A DNA stretch of 64,000 nt, from assembly GCA_003963365.1 (NCBI GenBank), contig RXJG01000004.1:555828-619827 (forward strand). The letters are read 5' to 3'. The notes below the pieces were generated by a model. It had not been told where the DNA came from. It was given only the letters and a program-made list of their open reading frames with translations, and did not search any database. The stretch comes from Sphingobacteriales bacterium. GTDB lineage: Bacteria; Bacteroidota; Bacteroidia; Chitinophagales; Chitinophagaceae. The translations under genes were made by a program, and so were the position numbers. The number at the start of each line of letters is the position of its first letter. The stretch's first letter is position 1. This document shows positions 28,258 through 37,459 of the stretch, piece by piece.

Positions 28258-28983
28258 ATGAGAGAATTTTCCCTTTTATTAGTCTTGAATATTTCCTTTT
28301 CTTTATTCATATCCGCTCAAATATGTACAGTATCAGTACCGGCATTAAAAGGAAAATATTTTGGTGATTGCAGACATGGTAAAGCCAATGGGCACGGTAC
28401 AGCACAGGGAACAGATACTTATACAGGAGATTTTAAAAAAGGACTTCCGGACGGGAAAGGGAAGTATATATGGAAGAATGGTGACTGGTATGATGGTGAA
28501 TGGAAAAACGGTTTGTACGAAGGGGATGGCACACTGAGCCATGCAGACAGTAGTCATCATGACAGTATTGTGATTATAAAAGGTTATTGGGAAAAAGGAA
28601 AGTATATAGGAGATAAAAGACCTTATTATGTGCAATCCACCACCGTAAATGTCGGGAAAGTCAAGATTACCAAACAAGATACCACCGGTAACGAAATTAT
28701 TATTAAAGTAGAAACACAACAGGCGGGTGCTGCTGCGTTGGGATATACTACTAATTCAAGGTTGATCAGTGTTGATAATCTTGAAGGGCAATACCAGCAG
28801 AAAACAGATTACGGAACTACTGAGCGAACAACGAATAAATATGGCTTAAAAGGAGTTAAGTTTCCTTATAAAGCGACTCTTTCATTTGAGACAAGGGGAA
28901 CACTGATCAGTCATGTTGATACCATTAGCTTTGGAATAAATATAAAAGGTACATGGGTAATTGAAGTGATGATTAATAATTAA
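28258..28983 (+). CDS. Secreted MORN-repeat protein
   Basis: The 241-residue protein has an N-terminal hydrophobic signal (FSLLLVLNISFSLFISAQ). Residues ~30-90 contain about three MORN repeats (GHGTAQGTDTYTGDFKKG, PDGKGKYIWKNGDWYDGEW, YEGDGTL), beta-hairpin units that often bind lipids or act as scaffolds. The remaining ~140 residues are beta-rich and unrecognised. The last 4 bases overlap the end of the convergent glpF gene. Its cellular role is unknown. Confidence 0.75.
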   Translation: MREFSLLLVLNISFSLFISAQICTVSVPALKGKYFGDCRHGKANGHGTAQGTDTYTGDFKKGLPDGKGKYIWKNGDWYDGEWKNGLYEGDGTLSHADSSHHDSIVIIKGYWEKGKYIGDKRPYYVQSTTVNVGKVKITKQDTTGNEIIIKVETQQAGAAALGYTTNSRLISVDNLEGQYQQKTDYGTTERTTNKYGLKGVKFPYKATLSFETRGTLISHVDTISFGINIKGTWVIEVMINN

Positions 28984-29684
28984 AGTATGCTGAACAACAA
29001 CGCAGCCACCACACCACCAATCAAAGGCCCAATAACCGGTATCCAGCTATAACTCCAGTCACTGTCTCTTTTTCCGCTGATAGGTAAAATAAAATGCATG
29101 ATGCGTGGACCTAAATCTCTTGCTGGATTAATGGCATAACCAGTTGGTCCGCCCAGGCTCAAACCAATACCTAATACTAACAACGCAACAGGTAATGCAT
29201 CCAATGCTCCTAGTGTATCGTGTGGTTTGGAAATGAATAATACACCAAAGACTAATACAAATGTTCCAATAATTTCAGTCAATAAATTATTAATAGAGCT
29301 TCTTATCGAAGGCGCAGTACAAAAAACAGCCAGTTTTAAATTTGCATCTTCTGTTTCGGCAAAATGCTGACGATAGGCGATCCAAACTATCAATGCTCCT
29401 GTCATAGCTCCTGATAGCTGTGCTACCACATAAGTTGGAACCAAAGCCCATTCAATTTTTCCAATGGAAGCTAATCCAACTGTAACAGCCGGATTTAAAT
29501 GTGCACCACTTGCTGCAGCGCTTGAATAGACACCGACAAAAACGGCAACAGCCCAACCAAAAGTAATAGCGATTAACCCACCATTGTTTCCTTTGGTTTT
29601 AGATAATACTACGTTGGCAACTACGCCATCACCGAGAATGATGAGTAAAGCTGTGCCGGTAAATTCAGCTAAGAATGGAGACAT
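28980..29684 (-). CDS. glpF: Glycerol uptake facilitator (aquaglyceroporin)
   Basis: Inner-membrane MIP channel of about 234 residues with six membrane helices. Both NPA boxes are intact: SGAHLNPAVTV and GYAINPARDLGPR. The Asp after the second NPAR (NPARD) is characteristic of glycerol-conducting GlpF over strict water channels. The start MSPFLAEFTGTALLI at 29684 is preferred over the TTG six bases upstream. It is the last of three glycerol genes on this strand (glpK, glpD, glpF), with a 96-bp gap from glpD. Confidence 0.93.
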   Translation of the reverse strand: MSPFLAEFTGTALLIILGDGVVANVVLSKTKGNNGGLIAITFGWAVAVFVGVYSSAAASGAHLNPAVTVGLASIGKIEWALVPTYVVAQLSGAMTGALIVWIAYRQHFAETEDANLKLAVFCTAPSIRSSINNLLTEIIGTFVLVFGVLFISKPHDTLGALDALPVALLVLGIGLSLGGPTGYAINPARDLGPRIMHFILPISGKRDSDWSYSWIPVIGPLIGGVVAALLFSIL

Positions 29685-29780
29685 AAGCAATCGTATTTAG
29701 TTGTTAGTTATTGGTTGCTGGTTACCAGTGATTGGTTAAATAAATATAACGATTGAAGATAACAAAATTTATTCACCACA

Positions 29781-31367
29781 TCATTCGCCTAAAATATAAT
29801 TATCCGATACTTCTTCAAAAGCTTTTATCTGGTCAGTTATCCATTTTTCATCTTTATGCATTTCAGCAGCCATTAGTTTAGCAATAACAGGTGCCACTGC
29901 ATAAGCAGCTTTCGCATCCAGCAATAATAATCTTGTTCTTCTTGCCAGTACATCTTCTACCGTCATTGCCATTTCATTTCGTACAGCCCATATTACTTCT
30001 GCTTTTGTATAGGGTAATCCATCTGCTATTAATTCTTTTAATGAGGGGTTCTCTTTCCAGAGTTGTTGGATGTGTTCAGCATCACTTCCATAATAATAAA
30101 GATGATCTTTAGTGGTTGTTCCTGCATTTTGCATTGCCCCGGCATTTATGCCGGGGAATCCATGAATTTTTAATTCGTCTGTTACACATTCTTTCTTTGG
30201 AAGTTTGGCAACAAACGCTGCATTGGTCACCACATCTTTTGCCATCTTTCTGTAAGTGGTCCATTTACCACCAGTGATAGTTACTAAACCACTTAGTGAA
30301 ACTATTATAGTATGGTCACGGTTTAGTAAAGCAGTATTCTTTTGTCCTTTCATATGCACCAGCGGACGTAAACCAACAAACACAGCATCCACATCACTTC
30401 GTTTTACTTCCACATTAAGATAGCGGTTGATATGCGACATGATAAACTCAATCTCATCTTCATACGCTACCGGTTCTAATGAATGTTCTTCAACAGGTGT
30501 GTCTGTAGTGCCAACAACAACTTTATCATGCCAGGGTACAGCAAACAAAACTCTTCCGTCATCTGTTTTGGGAATCATTAATGATTTTTCCCCGGGAAAG
30601 AATTTTTTATCAATTACAATATGCACTCCCTGCGAAGGGGAAACTAATTCTTTCCGTTCCGCATCATCCATCTGTATCACATCATCTGCAAAAACACCGG
30701 TGGCATTAATAACTACTTTGCATTTCAATTCATATTCTTTTCCATTCAGTATATCCTGCGCAAATAGTCCGTTGATTTTTTTAATTCCTTTTCTCAGGCC
30801 AACTACTTTGCAATAATTAATTACAGTGGCTCCCTGTTCTGCTGCTGTTTGCGCAAGATTGATTGCCAGTCTTGCATCATCAAATTGTCCATCCTTATAT
30901 AGCACACCACCGCTGATTCCTTTTGCATTGATGGTTGGCAGAACTTTTATCAGTGATTTTTTAGAAAGAAATTCCGTTTTACCCAATCCTAATTTGCCGG
31001 CGAGCAAATCATATAGCTTCAAACCAATGCCATAATAATATTTTTCCCACCAATGATAAGATGGCATTACAAAAGAAACATTGCTGGTAACATGTGGTGC
31101 ATTACGCAACAGAATACCTCTTTCTTTCAATGCTTCTTTGACAAGCTTGATATTTCCCTGTGCTAAATAGCGAACGCCACCATGCACCAGTTTGGTAGAG
31201 CGGCTTGAAGTGCCTTTGGCAAAATCATGTTGTTCGAGCAATAATGTTTTGTATCCTCTTGAAGCAGCATCAACAGCAGCACCTAAACCAGTGGCGCCTC
31301 CGCCAATAATAATAATATCCCATTCCACAGGTTCATTCAATTGTTGCAGCATTTCATCTCTTTTCAT
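29781..31367 (-). CDS. glpD: Glycerol-3-phosphate dehydrogenase (FAD, quinone-linked)
   Basis: Flavoenzyme at the inner membrane that oxidises glycerol-3-phosphate to dihydroxyacetone phosphate and passes electrons to quinone. The 528 residues show the FAD-binding IIIGGGATGLGAAVDAASRG, KGTSSRSTKLVHGGVRYL, GVHIVIDKKFFPG and a C-terminal DAO-type domain (AEVIWAVRNEMAMTVEDVLA). The length is normal. It follows glpK after a 110-nt repeat-filled gap and precedes glpF, giving a complete glycerol uptake and catabolism set. Confidence 0.95.
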   Translation of the reverse strand: MKRDEMLQQLNEPVEWDIIIIGGGATGLGAAVDAASRGYKTLLLEQHDFAKGTSSRSTKLVHGGVRYLAQGNIKLVKEALKERGILLRNAPHVTSNVSFVMPSYHWWEKYYYGIGLKLYDLLAGKLGLGKTEFLSKKSLIKVLPTINAKGISGGVLYKDGQFDDARLAINLAQTAAEQGATVINYCKVVGLRKGIKKINGLFAQDILNGKEYELKCKVVINATGVFADDVIQMDDAERKELVSPSQGVHIVIDKKFFPGEKSLMIPKTDDGRVLFAVPWHDKVVVGTTDTPVEEHSLEPVAYEDEIEFIMSHINRYLNVEVKRSDVDAVFVGLRPLVHMKGQKNTALLNRDHTIIVSLSGLVTITGGKWTTYRKMAKDVVTNAAFVAKLPKKECVTDELKIHGFPGINAGAMQNAGTTTKDHLYYYGSDAEHIQQLWKENPSLKELIADGLPYTKAEVIWAVRNEMAMTVEDVLARRTRLLLLDAKAAYAVAPVIAKLMAAEMHKDEKWITDQIKAFEEVSDNYILGE

Positions 31368-31427
31368 CGTAAATCGTCAATAGTGAATTGTGAATTGTCA
31401 ATGGTGAATAGTCAATTATAAAATACT

Positions 31428-31461
31428 CAGTTGCCAACTGCTAACTGCTTTCTGCCAACTG
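31428..31461 (+). repeat. AACTG-rich dispersed repeat between glpK and glpD
   Basis: CAGTTGCCAACTGCTAACTG then CTTTCTGCCAACTG belongs to the same word family as the inverted repeats at 19078-19109 and 19541-19572. Just left of it (31376-31420) AATTGTCAATGGTGAATAGT-type words recur three times. The gap holds no gene. Confidence 0.6.
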
Positions 31462-31477
31462 TTATCCTCAACCAGCA

Positions 31478-32971
31478 TCAAACCCTCGTCCATGCCACAG
31501 TAGTCTCTACTGCTTTTCTCCATCCTTCACTTAAATCATCTCTGTCATCATCGTTCATAGCAGGAGAGAAACTGCGGTCAATTTGCCATTGTTGCTGAAT
31601 ATCTTCAATGCTCTTCCAGTAACCAACTGCTAATCCTGCAAGATAAGCTGCACCCAATGCAGTTGTTTCTGTAACTTTCGGACGAAGTACTTTGGTATTT
31701 AGAATATCACTTTGAAACTGCATCAGTAAATTGTTAGAAGTAGCGCCACCATCCACTCTTAATTCTTTAATCGCAATGCCGCTGTCTTTCTCCATTGCTT
31801 TTAATACATCCATTGTTTGAAAACAAATACTTTCTAATGCTGCTCTTGCAATGTGTGAGGAATTACTTCCCCTCGTCAAACCAACAATCGTTCCTCTTGC
31901 ATCCTGGTTCCAGTAGGGAGCGCCTAAACCAACAAAAGCCGGAACAACATACACCCCGCCATTATCCGTTACTTTATTCGCTAACTCTTCCACGTCAGCA
32001 GAATGCTTGATGATGCCTAATCCATCTCTCAGCCATTGCACTACTGCTCCGGCAATAAATACACTTCCTTCCAATGCATAATGAGTGATGCCATTTATCT
32101 TCCATGCAACAGTTGTCAATAAATTATTGGTGGAAGGAATGGCTTTCTCTCCTGTATTCATCAGCATAAAACAACCTGTGCCATAAGTATTCTTCACCAT
32201 TCCTGGTTGCGTACATAACTGACCAAATAAGGCAGATTGCTGATCGCCTGCAATACCGGCAATCGGAATATTATTCGCTGTTAAAATATTTTGTGTATCA
32301 CCATATACTTCACTGCTGCTTCTAATTTGCGGCAACATATTACCCGGTATATCGAAAATATTTTCCAAAGCACCATCCCATTGTAAGGTGTGGATATTGA
32401 ACAACATGGTTCTTGATGCATTGCTTACATCCGTAGCATGCACTTTTCCTTTGGTAAGATTCCACAACAACCAGGTATCAATGGTACCAAATGCTAATTC
32501 ACCTTTATTAGCTTTGGCTCTGGCACCTTCTACATTATCTAGTATCCATTTTATTTTGGTTGCACTGAAATAAGCATCCACCACCAAACCCGTTTTTGCC
32601 TGTATCATTTTATCTAATCCTTGTCCTCTTATCTGGTCACAGAAGGCAGCTGTTCTTCTGTCCTGCCACACAATTGCATTATAAACTGGCTGACCAGTAT
32701 TTCTATCCCATACTACCGTTGTTTCTCTTTGATTCGTGATACCAATAGCCGCAATATCAGCCGTAGTTAATCCTGCTTTGGTAATCGCTTCAGCAGCCAC
32801 GCCTAATTGCGTACTCCATATTTCATTGGCATTATGTTCCACCCAGCCCGGTTTGGGAAATATCTGTTCAAACTCTTTTTGCGCCACCGCAATAAAAGAA
32901 CCGGCTTTATCAAAAACAATCGCTCTTGAACTGGTGGTTCCCTGGTCGAGTGCAAGGATATATTTACTCAT
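31478..32971 (-). CDS. glpK: Glycerol kinase
   Basis: FGGY-family kinase that phosphorylates glycerol to sn-glycerol-3-phosphate. The 497 residues contain [32 protein letters not shown], the substrate region [27 protein letters not shown] and the late [18 protein letters not shown]. The length is exactly that of typical GlpK. It is the first gene of the glpK-glpD-glpF block and divergent from the GNAT-like gene at 33047; no TAnnTTTG promoter is evident upstream of it. Confidence 0.96.
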   Translation of the reverse strand: MSKYILALDQGTTSSRAIVFDKAGSFIAVAQKEFEQIFPKPGWVEHNANEIWSTQLGVAAEAITKAGLTTADIAAIGITNQRETTVVWDRNTGQPVYNAIVWQDRRTAAFCDQIRGQGLDKMIQAKTGLVVDAYFSATKIKWILDNVEGARAKANKGELAFGTIDTWLLWNLTKGKVHATDVSNASRTMLFNIHTLQWDGALENIFDIPGNMLPQIRSSSEVYGDTQNILTANNIPIAGIAGDQQSALFGQLCTQPGMVKNTYGTGCFMLMNTGEKAIPSTNNLLTTVAWKINGITHYALEGSVFIAGAVVQWLRDGLGIIKHSADVEELANKVTDNGGVYVVPAFVGLGAPYWNQDARGTIVGLTRGSNSSHIARAALESICFQTMDVLKAMEKDSGIAIKELRVDGGATSNNLLMQFQSDILNTKVLRPKVTETTALGAAYLAGLAVGYWKSIEDIQQQWQIDRSFSPAMNDDDRDDLSEGWRKAVETTVAWTRV

Positions 32972-33005
32972 TGGTTAATAATATTTAAATGTCAATTTAG
33001 TGATA

Positions 33006-33034
33006 TTGGCTTTATTGGCAATCAGCTATTTTTG
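33006..33034 (+). promoter_or_regulatory. Promoter of the GNAT-like gene
   Basis: TTG at 33006-33008 and TATTTTTG at 33027-33034 are separated by 18 nt. An in-frame TTG at 33032 lies inside this -7 box, which favours ATG 33047 as the start. Confidence 0.6.
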
Positions 33035-33046
33035 CCACCACTAATT

Positions 33047-34207
33047 ATGTATCTGAAAGAAGTAAATACACCCGATTTAGCACAAGAGTTTTTGCAGGTA
33101 GCTGTCGAATTATACAAAAACGACAGCAACTGGATCCGCCCACTGGATAAAGATATTAATGAAGTATTTGATGCAAAGAAGAATAAAGCGTTCCGTACCG
33201 GGGAGGTTATTCGCTGGATATTAAAAGATGAAGACGGAAAACTGATTGGTCGTATTGCTGCTTTTGTACAGAAGAAATACAAGAATAAAGGTGATGATAT
33301 TCCTGTTGGCGGTATTGGTTTTTTTGAATGCATCAATAACCAAAAAGCGGCAGATATGTTGCTGGATGTGGCCAAACATTGGTTGCTGCAAAGGGAGATG
33401 GAAGCGATGGATGGCCCTGTCAATTTTGGTGAACGTGACCGCTGGTGGGGATTAGTAACGGAAGGATTTAAAGAACCTATCTATTTGATGAATTATAATC
33501 CGCCTTATTATAAAGAATTGTTTGAGACTTACGGCTTCAATGTTTTCTACAATCAAATATGCTGGTACCTCAGCATCGATACACAACTGCAGCCAAAGTT
33601 TTATGAGCAGCATAAAATATATGCAGATCAACCAGCATTTTCTGCCCGGCATATTAAAAAATCTCAACTGGAGAAATTTGCCAATGATTTTTGCACGGTG
33701 TACAATAATGCATGGGCCGGGCATGAAGGAAATAAAGAGATGAGTAAAGAGATGGCGTTGAAAATTTTTAAAGCCATGAAACCGGTAATGGATGAATCGT
33801 TGATTTGGTTTGTTTATTATAAAGAGGAACCGATCGCTATGTGGATTAACCTGCCTGATTTAAACCAGATAGTGAAATATCTCAATGGTCAGTTTGACTT
33901 ATTCAGCAAATTAAAATTCCTATGGCTGCGTTACCGAAAGGTTTGTAAAAAATTCACCGGAATTGTATTTGGTGTGGTACCAGAATTCCAGGGCAAGGGA
34001 GTGGATTATTTTATGATTGTAGAAGCGGCCAATTTAATACAGGGTGAACGGCAATATGAAGAACTGGAATTACAATGGCAGGGAGATTTTAATCCTAAGA
34101 TGCTGAATATATCCCGAAACCTCGGCGCTACAAAGAGTCGTAACCTGGCCACTTACCGTTATTTATTTGACAGAACGAAAGAGTTTAAAAGACACCCGAT
34201 TCTTTAG
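33047..34207 (+). CDS. GNAT-fold N-acetyltransferase-like protein
   Basis: The 386-residue cytoplasmic protein occurs widely in Bacteroidota without a known substrate. The N-terminal half has GGIGFFECINNQKAADMLLD and DGPVNFGERDRWWGLVTEG, an arrangement like a degenerate GNAT domain. The C-terminal half has IVFGVVPEFQGKGVDYFMIV, where Q-GKG resembles the acetyl-CoA phosphate-binding motif, and LEWQ-like ELQWQGDFNPKM. I call it GNAT-like on these motifs only. It stands alone between the glycerol genes and dnaX. Confidence 0.6.
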   Translation: MYLKEVNTPDLAQEFLQVAVELYKNDSNWIRPLDKDINEVFDAKKNKAFRTGEVIRWILKDEDGKLIGRIAAFVQKKYKNKGDDIPVGGIGFFECINNQKAADMLLDVAKHWLLQREMEAMDGPVNFGERDRWWGLVTEGFKEPIYLMNYNPPYYKELFETYGFNVFYNQICWYLSIDTQLQPKFYEQHKIYADQPAFSARHIKKSQLEKFANDFCTVYNNAWAGHEGNKEMSKEMALKIFKAMKPVMDESLIWFVYYKEEPIAMWINLPDLNQIVKYLNGQFDLFSKLKFLWLRYRKVCKKFTGIVFGVVPEFQGKGVDYFMIVEAANLIQGERQYEELELQWQGDFNPKMLNISRNLGATKSRNLATYRYLFDRTKEFKRHPIL

Positions 34208-34362
34208 TGTTTAACGTTTAGAAGTTTAATGGTTTAAAGTTGAGGTTTGGCCGTTGGCTAAGCCAGTAATTAATAATTTCAACACTTTCTTATTCCTTAT
34301 TCCACATTTCTTATTTCCTATTCTGCGATTGATGATAATTGGCTAATTTAGCCGCTCTGTCT

Positions 34363-36192
34363 ATGGATAAATTTATCGTTTCGGCAAGAAAGTATCGTCC
34401 ACAAACTTTTGATACTGTGGTGGGGCAGGCGCATATTACCACCACATTAAAAAATGCCATTAAAAACAATCAGCTGGCGCATGCATTTTTGTTTTGTGGT
34501 CCACGTGGTGTGGGTAAAACAACCTGTGCCCGTATCCTGGCTAAAACGATTAACTGCGAGAATATACAGAAAGATGGTGAAGCCTGTAATAAATGCACTT
34601 CCTGTAAATCCTTTAACGAAGGGACATCACTCAACATTCATGAATTAGATGCGGCGAGTAATAACTCGGTGGATGATATACGAACATTAACCGAGCAGGT
34701 TCGTTTTGCACCACAGGCTGGTAAATACAAAGTGTATATCATTGACGAGGTACACATGCTCAGCTCTTCTGCTTTCAATGCTTTTTTGAAAACGCTGGAA
34801 GAACCACCACCATATGCCATCTTTATTTTAGCCACTACAGAAAAACATAAAATTCTTCCAACCATATTAAGTCGCTGCCAGATATTCGATTTCAAACGTA
34901 TTACCTTAAATGATACAGTTGAACATTTAGAAGAAATCTGTGAGAAAGAAGAAATTAAATCTGATAAAGCCGCCTTGCAGGTGATTGCTCAAAAGAGTGA
35001 AGGTTGTATGCGGGATGCTTTGAGTATTTTAGATAAGATTGTAAGCTTTACCAACAGTGAAGTAACTTATCAGAATACATTAGAGCATCTTAATATTTTA
35101 GATGCCGATTATTATTTCAAACTTTTGGATTATACACAACAACAGGATTTAGCAGCCGCCATGTTGTTGTTTGATGATATTAACCGCAAAGGTTTTGAAG
35201 GTGATATGGTGCTGAATGGTTTTGCAGAATTCATCCGCAACCTGTTAGTGTGTAAAGATGAAAGAGCAGCTGTGTTATTAGAAGCAGTAGAAAGTTTCAA
35301 AGAAAAATATATTGCCGCCGCTAAAAAAGTTCCTGCCTCCTGGCTTATCAGTGCTTTAAATGTGTTGAATGAAGCGGAGATCAATTATAAAGCAGCACGT
35401 AATAAACGCCTGCATGTTGAATTAGCCTTAATCAAACTTACATACTTAGTAAATGCATTGCAACTAACCGGCGATACAGAAGCCGGTAAAAAAAAACTAG
35501 TTGAAACGGCAAAGCCTTTAGCGTTTCGTACTATTCCGCCAGTTAAATTAAAAGTTGGCAGCGGGCAGCCACCAGCCACCAGCAACAAGACCGAAGCAAA
35601 ACTGATAATTGAAGAACCCGTTTCTGTTATTAAGGAAGATAAGCCTCAAATAAAACCGGTCATGGGCCAACGGTCAACGATCAACGAGCCAGCCACCAGC
35701 CACCCCGTCCGACCGGATCATCCGGGCGGGCAGCAACCAGCAACCAAGCTCAACACCCTGGAAAAAATTCGCCGGCAGGTAGCCATGAGCAATATGGCCA
35801 ATGGGAATACCGCAATTCCTTTAACCGTTGATGAATTAGATAAGGCCTGGAATAATTACATTAAAAAACTGGAAGAGAGCAATGATCCTTCTGCCGTAAC
35901 CAATTTTCGAATGGCTGAGTTGCAACTAAAAGACGACAATACCTTTGAGATCATTGTTGGCAGTAATATCCAGCAAAAATTTATTGAACAAAAGAGAGCC
36001 ACACTGATTGAGCATTTACAAAATCATTTCAATAACAAAAACCTTACTTACCAGTTAACCTTAGTGGAAAAGGTAGATGATACACCAAAAGAAAAACCAT
36101 TAAATACCAAAGAGCAGTTTGCCAAAATTGCTGAGCAATATCCTTTGGTAAAAGAATTAAAAGACCGGCTGGGTTTGGAGCTGGATTACTGA
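34363..36192 (+). CDS. dnaX: DNA polymerase III subunit gamma/tau
   Basis: Clamp-loader ATPase of the replisome. The 609 residues start MDKFIVSARKYRPQTFDTVVGQ. Walker A is GPRGVGKTT at residues 46-54, a zinc cluster follows (INCENIQKDGEACNKCTSCK), then DEVHMLSSSAFNAFLKTLEE and the sensor ATTEKHKILPTILSRCQ. The AAA+ and collar domains end near residue 375. A linker (~375-490) contains PATSNK and EPATSHPVRPDHPGGQQPAT, encoded by repeat-like DNA, before a C-terminal tau-like domain. ATG 34363 is used; the TTG at 34339 would add an unusual leader. Confidence 0.95.
   Translation: MDKFIVSARKYRPQTFDTVVGQAHITTTLKNAIKNNQLAHAFLFCGPRGVGKTTCARILAKTINCENIQKDGEACNKCTSCKSFNEGTSLNIHELDAASNNSVDDIRTLTEQVRFAPQAGKYKVYIIDEVHMLSSSAFNAFLKTLEEPPPYAIFILATTEKHKILPTILSRCQIFDFKRITLNDTVEHLEEICEKEEIKSDKAALQVIAQKSEGCMRDALSILDKIVSFTNSEVTYQNTLEHLNILDADYYFKLLDYTQQQDLAAAMLLFDDINRKGFEGDMVLNGFAEFIRNLLVCKDERAAVLLEAVESFKEKYIAAAKKVPASWLISALNVLNEAEINYKAARNKRLHVELALIKLTYLVNALQLTGDTEAGKKKLVETAKPLAFRTIPPVKLKVGSGQPPATSNKTEAKLIIEEPVSVIKEDKPQIKPVMGQRSTINEPATSHPVRPDHPGGQQPATKLNTLEKIRRQVAMSNMANGNTAIPLTVDELDKAWNNYIKKLEESNDPSAVTNFRMAELQLKDDNTFEIIVGSNIQQKFIEQKRATLIEHLQNHFNNKNLTYQLTLVEKVDDTPKEKPLNTKEQFAKIAEQYPLVKELKDRLGLELDY
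35551..35590 (+). repeat. Intergenic-type repeat words inside dnaX (1)
   Basis: AAAGTTGGCAGCGGGCAGCC then ACCAGCCACCAGCAAC encodes KVGSGQPPATSN in the linker. The wording resembles the AGTTGGCAG/CCAGCAAC intergenic repeats of this genome (19078, 24630, 31428). Confidence 0.5.
35664..35746 (+). repeat. Intergenic-type repeat words inside dnaX (2), with palindrome
   Basis: CCAACGGTCAACGATCAACG, AGCCAGCCACCAGCCACC and CAGCAACCAGCAACC flank a palindrome around 35704-35731 (CCGTCCGACCGG-ATCAT-CCGGGCGGG). The reading frame stays open across about 28 codons. Confidence 0.5.
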
Positions 36193-36264
36193 TCTTATAT
36201 GTTAATTGTTTGTCACATTTTTTTCACACAACTGCTATAAAAATGTATTGGTATTGCTTTTTAG

Positions 36265-36272
36265 TATTTTTG
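36265..36272 (+). promoter_or_regulatory. -7 element before the Ppx/GppA-like gene
   Basis: TATTTTTG, a perfect TAnnTTTG, ends 15 nt before ATG 36288. It supports that start over the ATG at 36210. Confidence 0.45.
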
Positions 36273-36287
36273 AAAAAACAAACCCTA

Positions 36288-37454
36288 ATGCTGCATTCGA
36301 TCAACCGGCTATTTATCTTTTTTCTCAGTATTCTTATACTGAACAGCAGTACTATATCAGCACAAAACGGGCTGAAGCTAAAGTATAAGAACTCTGTAGT
36401 TTATTCCGGTATTGAGGTGGGTTCTAAAGGGGTTAAAATAAGTTTGCTGGAACTGGGGCAGGATGCGAAAAAGAGCGGAGCCTTTAATATTCTTAAAGAC
36501 AGCAGCATCAATACCGATTTTATTTCCTTTACAGCTTCTTCTTTTGAAAATACCCTTAAAGCACTAACTGACTTTTATAACTACGCCGCCACCAATTTTA
36601 AAATTCCTAAAGAAAGGATATTTACCGTAGTAAGCAGCGGGGTAAAGATACAGGCCGAAAAGGAACACCGGATGAATGAGGTAAACCAACTCATTGATTC
36701 CTTTAAAGTTCGTATTGGCAACCCGGCAAGGGCCGTTCCGGTAATTGATGTACAGCAGGAAGCCATTCTGTCGCACCTGGGTATAGTGCCCGATTCAAGA
36801 AGATATTCCACCTTCCTGATTGATATAGGAAGCGGTAACAGCAAAGGCGGTTATTTTTTTAATACCAATACCAAAGACTTTAAATTGTTTCAGTTAAGCT
36901 GGGGCAGCAAGAGCACCGCTAATGCTACAGAAAAAAGATGCGAGGAAGATAAAAGTCTTGCTAATTACTATAAACAACTTAACCGTACTTTAGCCGGTGC
37001 CGAACAGAGTGAAATCATTTACCGGGTAAATGAAAGCGGTGGCTATCCCATGAGCGATTACATCGCTTTCAGCGGTGGTATCAGCTGGGCCATTGCCACA
37101 CTCATCTCCCCCGAACTGGTAAATAATTCGGTAGTGCCGGTAACCTATGATGATATTGTAAAATTCAGCGAACGTATTTATCGCAACTATTCCACGTTAT
37201 CCGATGCCAGCATCACTGCTGCTATTACTGACAAATCAGTGGATAAAACAGTAGTGGCCCGGGAAGTGAAAAGAGTAAACGGCGTTTTTGATCAGCGTAC
37301 TTTAATGGCCGGTACAGGTTTGTTACTTAAGGTCATGCGCCAGTTTGAAGGGATATATGAGAAAAAAGAATTCTACCTCGTTAAAAACGGGCAGGTAGGA
37401 TGGATATCTGCTTATGTGGACGAATCTATCAAAAACAGCAGTGTTTCCAAGTAA
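36288..37454 (+). CDS. Secreted Ppx/GppA-like (ASKHA fold) protein
   Basis: The 388-residue protein has a signal peptide (LHSINRLFIFFLSILILNSS, cleavage near ISAQ-NG) and two lobes that resemble the exopolyphosphatase/guanosine pentaphosphatase fold. GIEVGSKGVKISLLEL takes the place of the DxGSNSxR phosphate loop, IFTVVSSGVK follows, and STFLIDIGSGNSKGGYF takes the place of DIGGGSTE. AFSGGISWAIATL and GVFDQRTLMAGTGLLLKVM come late. Key acidic residues are only partly kept, so catalysis is doubtful. Export of this normally cytoplasmic fold is odd. It is 5 bases from the next gene, with which it probably acts. ATG 36288 is chosen for the signal peptide and the promoter. Confidence 0.65.
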   Translation: MLHSINRLFIFFLSILILNSSTISAQNGLKLKYKNSVVYSGIEVGSKGVKISLLELGQDAKKSGAFNILKDSSINTDFISFTASSFENTLKALTDFYNYAATNFKIPKERIFTVVSSGVKIQAEKEHRMNEVNQLIDSFKVRIGNPARAVPVIDVQQEAILSHLGIVPDSRRYSTFLIDIGSGNSKGGYFFNTNTKDFKLFQLSWGSKSTANATEKRCEEDKSLANYYKQLNRTLAGAEQSEIIYRVNESGGYPMSDYIAFSGGISWAIATLISPELVNNSVVPVTYDDIVKFSERIYRNYSTLSDASITAAITDKSVDKTVVAREVKRVNGVFDQRTLMAGTGLLLKVMRQFEGIYEKKEFYLVKNGQVGWISAYVDESIKNSSVSK

Positions 37455-37459
37455 CCGAT

